Of a DNA stretch of 64,000 nucleotides, positions 24,566-31,673 are shown one piece after another (the first letter of the stretch is position 1; the number at the start of each line of letters is the position of its first letter). The stretch comes from Nocardiopsis alborubida (GTDB lineage: Bacteria > Actinomycetota > Actinomycetes > Streptosporangiales > Streptosporangiaceae): NCBI RefSeq assembly GCF_012396365.1, contig NZ_JAAXPG010000002.1, positions 1 to 64,000 on the forward strand, given 5' to 3'. A program made the translations under genes and the position numbers. The notes under the pieces are model-generated. The model worked only from the letters and a program-made list of their open reading frames with translations, had not been told where the DNA came from and ran no database searches.

Positions 24566-26896
24566 ATGAACGCCGTCTCTCCGATCTGCCTCGTCGACCT
24601 CGCGCCCGCACTGCGGTGGTCGAGGTCGCCGGACGTGGCACCCCTGCTCCACCACGACCGCCTGATCGACGGCTGGTGGCACTCGCTGCCCGTCGCACGC
24701 GTCCTGGACATCGCGGGTCCGCCCTGGCTCGCGCACGGCATCGCCCGCCTGGCCCTGGAGCAGTGGTCGCACCTGCCCCTGGCCGAGTTCCTGCCGAGCC
24801 TGCGCACCCAGCTGGTGGACTGCTCCGACCTCTCCGAGCCCGTGCGCGGCGCGGTCGTGGCCACCGCCGGGGACTGGGAGCGCCTCATCTCCACGAGCCC
24901 GCAGGAGATCGGCGCGTGGCCGCTCGCCGACTGCGACCCCATGGACATCCTGAGCACGGTGGCCTGGCGGGCGCTACAGCCCTGCTGCGAGCTTCCCGGA
25001 GGGCCCACCCCCTCCCCCGCCCTGATGATGGAGGCCGTGCGCACCATCGCCCACTGGCTTCCCGACTCCGCGCCCGAGCACGTGCACAGTGCGCTGGAGT
25101 ACCTCACCGCCGCCACAGGCTCCGGCGCGGGCGGCGAGGGCTCCGGGCACGCGTCGCCGCCGCAGACCCCGGCGACCCGCGCGATCCGCACGCTGCGGGC
25201 CCTGCGCGCCCAGCGCGGCGAGGAGTCCGAGCCCTCCGGCGCCCCGCTCCGGGAACAGGCGGCCACGGCCATGGTCAGTTCGGCCGCGATGATCCCCGGC
25301 TCCGCCCTGCACACCGAGGCCGTGGGCGGCGACGGCGCGCACAGCGAGGGCGCGGGCGACCTGCGCTCCCAGTTCCGCAGCTCCCTGCTGGGCCCCGGGC
25401 GCACCCTGCGCCGCCCCAGCTTCGGTCCGCCCAAGGCCATGCGCCCCGACCACGCCGAGGAGCGCCCCCCCGCCCCGGCGCTGGGACAGCACCCCCTGGT
25501 GGACCTGGTCGAGGAGATGTTCCGCTCCTGGCCGGATCTGGAGCGCACGGTGGCCGCCGAGCGCCTGTTCGCCACCGACCCCATCAGCATCCGCGTGCTC
25601 TCGGAGCAGATCGCGGTGGACGTCACCGAGATCCGCTCCGCCCAGCGCAAGGTGGAGGAGCGCCTGCTGCGCTGGCTCAACGCCCCCGAGGGGGCCGCGG
25701 TCACCAAGCACCTGCGCGAGCTGTCCGAGCAGCTGGGCGCGGCGACCACCATCGACCGCCTGATCAACGCCCACCCCGACCACCCGGTCGACGTGCCCAC
25801 CCTCAACACGCCGCTGTGGCGGGTGATCATCACCCTGTTCACCGACCGGCGCATGCACAACGGCTGGCTGATCGCCGACGACCCCAACCGGCTGCGCTGG
25901 CAGACCCGCGAGCTGCTGGGCGACGCCCCCAGCATGACCGAGGCCGGGATCCGGCTCAGCCGGATCGGCATCCGTCAGCAGGAGCTGCGCGCCTGGCTGT
26001 TGAGCACCCCCGGGGTGAGCCTGCGGGACGGGCACGTGTTCACGGACCCGTCGGTGCCCATGGAGATGCCGACCAACCACCCGGGCCACACCGCCCCGGA
26101 GGACTCGGGGGCCACCACCGAGAACGGGCTGCCCATCCGGCGGCGCATGGACGCGCAGCCGTCCGCGGCCCCGGCCGACCCCGACCCCGCGCCCGCCCAC
26201 CAGCACAGCCCCGGGCCCGAGCAGGCTCCCGCGGCCTTCGGCGCCGCCGCCCTGGACCCGCACCGCGTCGTACCGCTGGGCCCGGCGCCCGGACAGGCCC
26301 ACGGCCTGCCGCCCACGTCCCCGATCGCGCCGCCCGCTCCGCCCTCGCGGACCGGTGCGAGCGACCCGGCCACGGCGGCCCGCTGCTTCCGCGCCCCCGA
26401 CGGGCGCTGGTGGCACCGCATCGACATCACCGCCGACCACCTCAACGGCGCGCCCGTGGCAGTCCCCACCGGGTACGCCACCCACCTGGGCCTCCAGCCC
26501 GGACGGCTGCTGTGCCTGACCGCGCCGGGCGCGGACCTGCTGGTACTGGTCTGGCGCGACCAGCCGGCGTTCGACTCCCTGCGTCCCCTGCTGCGCCGCC
26601 AGGCCGCCCAGCCCGGCGACCGCGTCTTCATCACCGTGGCGGGCGACCGCCTGGACGCACGCAAGCTGCCCGCCACCGACCTGAGCGGCTACTCCCCCAC
26701 GGCACGGGCACTGCACCTGAGCGGCTACACCGCGCCCGCCTCCACCGAGGACGCCCTGAAGATCCTCTCCCGCCGGATCACCGACAGCGACGACGAGGCG
26801 TTCGCCGACCCCCAGTCTCTGGTCGACCTGCTGTCCCTGCGCGGTGACAACGACATCGCCGCGGAGCTGCGCGCGGGCATGTTCGCCGCGCACTAG
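24566..26896 (+). CDS. Large unknown protein with sigma-region-4-like helix-turn-helix
   Basis: A 776-residue soluble protein. A conserved-looking N-terminal domain (residues 1-190) is followed by a disordered Gly/Ser/Pro stretch. The middle segment is LVDLVEEMFRSWPDLERTVAAERLF, then ISIRVLSEQIAVDVTEIRSAQRKVEERLLRWL. This has the shape of a sigma-70 region 4 helix-turn-helix that reads an interval in a helix-rich domain. A second disordered linker (26150-26370) leads to a ~170-residue beta-rich C-terminal domain (RCFRAPDGRWWHRIDITADH). Function unknown. ATG at 24566 was chosen because the frame upstream is not protein-like. Confidence 0.65.
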   Translation: MNAVSPICLVDLAPALRWSRSPDVAPLLHHDRLIDGWWHSLPVARVLDIAGPPWLAHGIARLALEQWSHLPLAEFLPSLRTQLVDCSDLSEPVRGAVVATAGDWERLISTSPQEIGAWPLADCDPMDILSTVAWRALQPCCELPGGPTPSPALMMEAVRTIAHWLPDSAPEHVHSALEYLTAATGSGAGGEGSGHASPPQTPATRAIRTLRALRAQRGEESEPSGAPLREQAATAMVSSAAMIPGSALHTEAVGGDGAHSEGAGDLRSQFRSSLLGPGRTLRRPSFGPPKAMRPDHAEERPPAPALGQHPLVDLVEEMFRSWPDLERTVAAERLFATDPISIRVLSEQIAVDVTEIRSAQRKVEERLLRWLNAPEGAAVTKHLRELSEQLGAATTIDRLINAHPDHPVDVPTLNTPLWRVIITLFTDRRMHNGWLIADDPNRLRWQTRELLGDAPSMTEAGIRLSRIGIRQQELRAWLLSTPGVSLRDGHVFTDPSVPMEMPTNHPGHTAPEDSGATTENGLPIRRRMDAQPSAAPADPDPAPAHQHSPGPEQAPAAFGAAALDPHRVVPLGPAPGQAHGLPPTSPIAPPAPPSRTGASDPATAARCFRAPDGRWWHRIDITADHLNGAPVAVPTGYATHLGLQPGRLLCLTAPGADLLVLVWRDQPAFDSLRPLLRRQAAQPGDRVFITVAGDRLDARKLPATDLSGYSPTARALHLSGYTAPASTEDALKILSRRITDSDDEAFADPQSLVDLLSLRGDNDIAAELRAGMFAAH

Positions 26897-26905
26897 GCAC
26901 GCGCA

Positions 26906-26946
26906 GCGAAGAGCGCCCGCCGCCCCCGGCCGCGGGCGCTCTTCGC
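26906..26946 (+). terminator. Terminator after the 24566 gene
   Basis: GCGAAGAGCGCCCGC (26906-26920) pairs perfectly with GCGGGCGCTCTTCGC (26932-26946). The hairpin begins 10 nt after the stop codon. Confidence 0.75.
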
Positions 26947-27280
26947 GTTCCGGGCCCTTCGCCCCCGGCCGTCGGGCCACTCCCGCCCGAGGACCGGGGG
27001 CGGCGGTTTCGGGGCACCGGGGGCCTTCTCCGCGTACGCTCCCCCGCCTCCGCCGCGTACGCCCCCGCGGTGCCGCGGAGCGCGGCGGTGATGCCGCGTT
27101 TCCTGTGCGAACGGAGCGTTGCAACACGCCAAGGTCACACGAAGTCCTCATGAACACACACAAAGACAGAGAGAAAAGCACACAAAGCCTAGAAGTGGCC
27201 TTCCGCGTGTGGTTGACTACGCACCGCCCCCTTTCCGGGTGCGGTCCTACTCCTGATCCACGACCACACTGAGGAGTTCC
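26947..27280. other. Intergenic region upstream of secreted protein
   Basis: These 334 bp contain no credible gene. The second half (about 27120-27200) is unusually A-rich for this chromosome (AACACACACAAAGACAGAGA). It probably holds the promoter and leader of the 27281 gene. Confidence 0.4.
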
Positions 27281-27655
27281 ATGTCCGCCGCGCTCTCACG
27301 AGGCAAGTCGCTCGCCCTCACCCTGGCCCTGGGCCTACTGCTCTCCCTCGGCCTCACGGTGGGCACCGCCGCCCCCGCCGCCGCCGCGGGCACCTTCCGC
27401 CTGTGCAACGTGTCCTCCGACTACACGGCCTACGCCGACTTCGGCGACTTCACCACCTTCGTGGTCAACCCCGGCCAGTGCACCAGCACCGGTCTCCACT
27501 CCTCCTACTCCTCCTACTCCGTGACCATCCGGGGGACCTGGGCCAACTCCGCGTACAAGACCACCCGCCTGTACCCGATCCCCTCCGGCCGCAGCGTCGA
27601 CTTCCACGCCGGCGGCAGCTTCGCCGCTCCCCAGTTCACCCCCCTCGTCTACTGA
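27281..27655 (+). CDS. Small secreted protein of unknown function
   Basis: A 124-residue protein with a clear signal peptide (SRGKSLALTLALGLLLSLGL, cut near APAAAAG). The mature part of about 87 residues is rich in Thr, Ser and Tyr and has two cysteines (LCNVSS and GQCTST) that could form a disulfide. No known domain is recognised. It has its own hairpin terminator. ATG at 27281 follows GAGGAGTTCC. Confidence 0.7.
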   Translation: MSAALSRGKSLALTLALGLLLSLGLTVGTAAPAAAAGTFRLCNVSSDYTAYADFGDFTTFVVNPGQCTSTGLHSSYSSYSVTIRGTWANSAYKTTRLYPIPSGRSVDFHAGGSFAAPQFTPLVY

Positions 27656-27694
27656 CGGCCCCGGGCGCCCGCGCCCGAAGGCCCTGACGCTCCG

Positions 27695-27724
27695 CGGCCC
27701 CCGCGCCCGACCGCGCGGGGGCCG
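27695..27724 (+). terminator. Terminator after the small secreted protein
   Basis: CGGCCCCCGCGC (27695-27706) pairs perfectly with GCGCGGGGGCCG (27713-27724) around a 6-nt loop, 40 nt after the stop. Confidence 0.7.
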
Positions 27725-27753
27725 TTCGCCGCACGGTATGACTCCCGCGCACG

Positions 27754-27790
27754 CGAACGGGCCGGTCCCCGAGGGGTACCGGCCCGTTCG
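27754..27790 (-). terminator. Terminator of the interrupted MIP18/SufT-type gene
   Basis: CGAACGGGCCGGT (27754-27766) pairs perfectly with ACCGGCCCGTTCG (27778-27790), and the loop can extend the stem. It lies 15 nt beyond the stop of the gene remnant at 27805 and shows that the remnant is the native 3' end of that chromosomal gene. Confidence 0.7.
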
Positions 27791-27804
27791 TGCGACGGCG
27801 CGGG

Positions 27805-27915
27805 TCAGACGTTGAAGCCCAGCATGCGCAGCTGGTCGCGCCCGTCGTCGGTGATCTTGTCCGGGCCCCACGGCGGCATCCAGACCCAGTTGATCTTGAC
27901 GTCGCGCGCGCTCAA
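27805..27915 (-). pseudogene. 3' end of MIP18-family (DUF59, SufT-like) Fe-S assembly gene, cut by element insertion
   Basis: The minus strand encodes VKINWVWMPPWGPDKITDD followed by GRDQLRMLGFNV and a stop at 27805. This is the conserved C-terminus of the MIP18/PaaD-like metal-sulfur cluster assembly protein of actinobacterial suf operons. Upstream of about residue -35 the frame reads unrelated sequence (YSQVKGMLS) and meets a stop at 27952. The remaining ~75-80 codons and the DUF59 cysteine motif are absent. The break coincides with the change to lower-GC mobile DNA. The 3' fragment is either half of a disrupted gene or the leftover of an att site whose intact copy lies at the far end. Confidence 0.75.
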
Positions 27916-28055
27916 CATGCCTTTTACCTGGCTATACGTGGTGACGGAGATTCAAGGTAGACCAAATACCGCACAGGATCCCGCACAGTGTCCGGAAACG
28001 ATGCGCGGAGTGGTTCGCTCTGGAGATGATGGGTGATCACGGGTGACGGTAGGGC

Positions 28056-28790
28056 TCAGGCGTCGTCCTCTCCGACGACGAGGGCTGGCATCGGACCGTA
28101 GTCCTCGAACTCGACCATCGGCTCATCGTAGACCTCGGCGGAGGCAGCGTCGTCGTAGGCCTCGGCCAGGCTCGCGCCGTGCGCACCGAGAATACCTTCC
28201 CAATCGAATCCCATGCCATCGACGCTATCCCAACTCTGCGAACGATCAGCGGCTCGGGCGAGGACCTCGTCGGCCCGCGCGTGGATCTCGGTCTCCTCTC
28301 CGTGGGGCCGATCTGCCGAAGAGAAGGCCCGGGCGCATCGACCACCACAAGTACGGGCTGGCGGGTAGAACGCGGATCGCGCGCACAAGCCCGGAGACCA
28401 ACGCAGAACGCATTGGGGTCCAGGACTCGATCCAGCCCCAGCGGTCGATGCTGACCAGGGCTACCGGGTTCATGCGCCAGCCGGGGTATGGGTCGGGTTG
28501 CTCGTGCCGGTGAACCGATTCGCGGCCAGGGTCTCTGCGGCAGACGATGTCGCGCACGAGGGAGCGCAACCAGTCGTAGTTGGCACCGAGGACCTCGATC
28601 CCCGACTAGATCACGCAGGCGGGGACGGCCCCAGTTTTCCGTGCGAGGCCGGAGCGAGGAGGCATCTGGCGAAGTGCGGTCGGCGTAGGCGCAGTCGGAA
28701 AGGTAAGTCGGCGTCCGGGTGGTCGAAGAGCACAGTGCTGCGGGCCAGGAGGCGACGCAGAGAGCCCTCGTCCTCTCTGTGTTCAGCGGG
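28056..28790 (-). pseudogene. Decayed minus-strand gene(s), frameshifted
   Basis: Natural-looking protein pieces appear in alternating minus-strand frames. In order they are RRLLARSTVLFDHPDADLPF, a stop, EVLGANYDWLRSLVRDIVCR continuing to MNPVALVSIDRWGWIESW, then VLVVVDAPG in another frame. Last is ADEVLARAADRSQSWDSV, ending acidic at 28056. No single frame joins them. I read this as one or two genes inactivated by frameshifts. The original function is not recognisable. Confidence 0.45.
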
Positions 28791-28837
28791 CTGGGCACGG
28801 ACAGGTCAGGCGCAACGGTGCGAGCGCTGAGGAGATC

Positions 28838-28936
28838 ATGCGCGCCGACAGGTGGAAGAAGACTGAGACGGTCGACCTCTACGACTGCGAGTTGAACTCG
28901 GCGGCGCGCAACTCCGCGATGAGGCTGGACTTGTAG
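28838..28936 (+). CDS. Possible 32-residue small protein
   Basis: ATG at 28838 follows GAGGAG at 28829-28834, and the frame MRADRWKKTETVDLYDCELN... ends at a TAG at 28934. It is convergent with the XRE regulator gene. It is too short to judge; it could be a real microprotein or the remnant of a truncated gene. Confidence 0.3.
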   Translation: MRADRWKKTETVDLYDCELNSAARNSAMRLDL

Positions 28937-28939
28937 GCC

Positions 28940-29446
28940 TCAGTCCTCGTCCCCCCAGGTCGGCTCCTCTCGCTCCCAGCCGCGGCTCTCGTTCTCGTCG
29001 AGAGGGATGCGGGCGTCGATGGCCTCGGCCAACTCCGGGTCGAGCGGGGGCGTGGACGGCTGAGCGCGGGCTAGCTGGATGCGCTCGTCGGTCAGCGCCT
29101 TGATGGCGACGGTGAGCCGGTCGATCTCAGCCCGCGAGCGGCTCCACTGTCCCTCAGCGGCGGAGAGCTCGGTGAGGTATTCGTGCAGACGCCGCTGGTT
29201 CTCCGCAGCTGGGTCCTCGACCAAGAGCATCATCAGGGGCAGGTCGAGGGCCCGGGCTGCGGCGACGGCCTCGTCGAGGCGCACGGCCCTCTGCTGCTGC
29301 TCAATGCGGGTCACGGCCGAGGGGTCGACCTTGACGCCGAGGACGGCGGCCATGCGTCGGGCGAGTTCCGCCTGGCTGATCTCGGCGCGCTCCCGCTCGG
29401 TGCGCAGGCGGCGGGCGAAGAAGTCGGACGGCATGGGTGGCGTCAT
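28940..29446 (-). CDS. XRE-family transcriptional regulator of the element
   Basis: A 168-residue protein from ATG at 29446. Residues ~8-70 are a Cro/CI-type helix-turn-helix (RLRTERERAEISQAELARRM, VDPSAVTRIEQQQRAVRLDEA). A coiled-coil-like C-terminal half with an acidic tail (EREEPTWGDED) follows. It is divergent from the transfer genes starting at 29861 and sits at the element's left end, the usual place for a repressor of transfer. An inverted repeat GTGTACAG/CTGTACAC in its promoter region may be its operator. Confidence 0.8.
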   Translation of the reverse strand: MTPPMPSDFFARRLRTERERAEISQAELARRMAAVLGVKVDPSAVTRIEQQQRAVRLDEAVAAARALDLPLMMLLVEDPAAENQRRLHEYLTELSAAEGQWSRSRAEIDRLTVAIKALTDERIQLARAQPSTPPLDPELAEAIDARIPLDENESRGWEREEPTWGDED

Positions 29447-29471
29447 CGGTCGAGGGTCTCTTTCAGGGGTG

Positions 29472-29512
29472 GTGTACAGGCGGCGCGGAAGTGAGCAGAT
29501 CGCACTGTACAC
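29472..29512. promoter_or_regulatory. Candidate XRE operator
   Basis: GTGTACAG (29472-29479) and CTGTACAC (29505-29512) are perfect inverted arms 25 bp apart, just upstream of the XRE start. They could be two half-sites bridged by a dimer of dimers. Binding is inference. Confidence 0.4.
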
Positions 29513-29595
29513 ACGGTCTCATGCGCCGACCGCACTGATTCGCCACCTCGGCCGTGTCGACCCAGGAAGGTCCTACGGCCTCGATCATCATGCCG

Positions 29596-29860
29596 TCGAT
29601 TGAATAGATCCATCCCGAACGAGTATTGATCATCATTGGAATGATGTAGATTGATGATCGAGGACGCATACGTGGACGAGGACGACAGTGGGACGACCGA
29701 TGATGCGGCCGAGGAGGACACGCCCATCTCCAGTCAATCGCATGAGAGAAACATACGAGTATGTAGTCATCACATGCTTGCATGATGCGAGTGAGTCGCC
29801 CATGTCAATCGGTGGCCTGTCAGGTGTGCATCGGAGATGGAAAGGCGAGAGGAAGACATC
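29596..29860 (+). promoter_or_regulatory. AT-rich leader of the main transfer operon
   Basis: The region upstream of 29861 holds nested inverted repeats: CATCATT-GG-AATGATG (about 29631-29646), a flanking GATCATC/GATGATC pair, and ACATAC-GA-GTATGT (29751-29764). AATGAT and CATTGG words recur here as in the other element leaders. No credible gene is encoded; frames are short. Confidence 0.5.
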
Positions 29861-30217
29861 ATGACGACGATCGAAAAAGCGGGGGTTCAGACCATCCCGC
29901 TGCCGAGCGCGGCTTGGGACATCGGCAGCTTTCTGCAGAACGCGACCGGCACGATCCAGGGCTGGGGCGGCTCCCTGCTGATCCTGTTCGGCTGCATCGG
30001 GCTCATCTGGGGCGCCGTACTGGTCACACTCAAGCTCATCGCCAGCCCGCAAAAAGAGCAGCAGCAAGCCGGCTGGGGCAAGATCGCGCTCCTAGTGCTC
30101 GTCGGCGGCGCTCTCTTCACCGGCGGCTTCAACATCGTCCAGACCATCGGATCCGGCGGCCAGCAGACCATCGAAGAGCTCGGCGGCGGGTCCGTCATCG
30201 TCTCCGCCTGGAACTGA
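29861..30217 (+). CDS. Small two-helix membrane protein, VirB2/TrbC pilin-like
   Basis: A 118-residue protein from ATG at 29861 after GAGAGGA. It has two hydrophobic segments, near residues 38-62 (LLILFGCIGLIWGAVLVTL) and 76-98 (IALLVLVGGALFTGGFNIV), separated by a short basic/Gln loop, then a Gly-rich end. Size, topology and first position in a transfer operon fit the VirB2/TrbC pilin or a related pore component. The assignment is by topology only. Confidence 0.55.
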   Translation: MTTIEKAGVQTIPLPSAAWDIGSFLQNATGTIQGWGGSLLILFGCIGLIWGAVLVTLKLIASPQKEQQQAGWGKIALLVLVGGALFTGGFNIVQTIGSGGQQTIEELGGGSVIVSAWN

Positions 30218-30338
30218 CCGGGACCACAACACGGGCCATCAGCGATCGGATCGGGTCGGTCGGGGCCATACGGCCTCAGCCGACCCGATCCGTCATTCGC
30301 GCATCGAGAGGGAAAGCGGCGCAGGGGTGTAGACGGAC

Positions 30339-31640
30339 ATGGCGTTCAAAGACACGATCATCGCCTTCGGCAAGAGGTTCAAGCTCGACTCGCACCACAC
30401 AATGGAGCGCTTCGGCGTGGTGTGCGGGATCTTCGCGGTCACGGCGGTGGCCGTCTTCGGCGGGTCAGCCTTCGCCGCTTGGAACTCCGGCAAGGAGGCC
30501 CTGGCCAACACCTCGGTGTACACCCCCACCTTCACGACGTCGAAGACGAAGCTCAAGGGCGACGTCGACGGGGTGTACACGAACGAGCTGGGAAACAAGG
30601 CCTTGTTGATCATGCACTTCGACAAGGGCGCGAAGATCTCCTACAACGCCGCCGACTACCAGGGCTTCCTCATGGGCTCTGACGAGAATCTCAACACTGA
30701 GACGGTCGCGACGCCGGGTATCTCCTCGTCCTTCCACGTCTTCGGCTCCACCGGCTACATCGGCGTCCTCTTTGAGGCCGACGAGCCCTTCGCCCAGCAG
30801 GTGCTCAACCTGACGATGCGGGCCAACCAGGAACTGTCGTTCAAGGAGTCCGACGACAAGCCCACCGACGAGCTGGCCGGGGACAAGTCCTTCGCCCAGC
30901 ACGACCAGTGGCGGGTCTTCTTCAACCCCGGGGCGATGGAGGCGGAGACGATCGCCTCGCTCGACGCGGCGACCTTCGACCCGGCCCGGGCCTTCTACGA
31001 CGTGGCCCTGAAGTCGGACGAGCAGACGGCGCGCGAAGCCCTGGACTCCAAGCTCGTCGAGATGCGCACTGCACTGGCGCGCATCGACTCCTACACCACG
31101 GACCTGGAGACGACGAAAGTCGACGGCCTCTTCCTGCGCCCACCACAGGTGCCCGACCTCATCGCCGGTGACGCGGTCACCGGTGAGTCGAAGTCCGAGT
31201 CGGAGAACGGCAAGTCGAGCCTGGCGTTGACGACGAAGACCGTCGTGCCCGGGGGGTTCGACTTCAACTGGCGGCCGGGCAATGTTTACAACGGCTACCT
31301 CGACGTCCTCGTCCCGGTCGGCCAGAGCTATGGCGAGTTCCTGTCGGAGAAGTCACTCGAGAGCACGGACGAGCACGGATTCGGAGTGGACGACATCGAG
31401 TGGACGCTCTCGGACGGGTCGTCGTTGGCGCAGGACTACCGCACCTCGGACGTGACCATGCGGCCGCTGACGAACGTCATGAACAACCTCTCCCAGGCCT
31501 ACGCCGACTACTACTCCGCCAAGAACGAGTATCAGTCGAGCCTCCTATTCGATCTGCTGGCCCTCGACGTCGATCTGCGCGACGTGCAGTCCAACAGCTC
31601 GGCCAACAGCGACGAGAAGTTCCTCTTCATCAATTACTGA
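30339..31640 (+). CDS. Transfer-region protein with one N-terminal membrane anchor
   Basis: A 433-residue protein. It has a short cytoplasmic N-terminus, a membrane segment near residues 27-47 (VVCGIFAVTAVAVFGGSAFA), and a large exported domain rich in Asp, Ser and Thr without known motifs. The coiled-coil stretch near residues 225-265 (ALDSKLVEMRTALARI) could mediate assembly. It lies between the pilin-like gene and the hydrolase gene. I do not recognise a family. Confidence 0.6.
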   Translation: MAFKDTIIAFGKRFKLDSHHTMERFGVVCGIFAVTAVAVFGGSAFAAWNSGKEALANTSVYTPTFTTSKTKLKGDVDGVYTNELGNKALLIMHFDKGAKISYNAADYQGFLMGSDENLNTETVATPGISSSFHVFGSTGYIGVLFEADEPFAQQVLNLTMRANQELSFKESDDKPTDELAGDKSFAQHDQWRVFFNPGAMEAETIASLDAATFDPARAFYDVALKSDEQTAREALDSKLVEMRTALARIDSYTTDLETTKVDGLFLRPPQVPDLIAGDAVTGESKSESENGKSSLALTTKTVVPGGFDFNWRPGNVYNGYLDVLVPVGQSYGEFLSEKSLESTDEHGFGVDDIEWTLSDGSSLAQDYRTSDVTMRPLTNVMNNLSQAYADYYSAKNEYQSSLLFDLLALDVDLRDVQSNSSANSDEKFLFINY

Positions 31641-31673
31641 CCTTCGGCCCGACGAAGCAGGAAAGGAGCATCG

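Noticed and set aside
29463..29783. Minus-strand frames in the leader between the XRE gene and the transfer operon
   Set aside because: They run through AT-rich inverted repeats and have no coding pattern; the region is better explained as control DNA.
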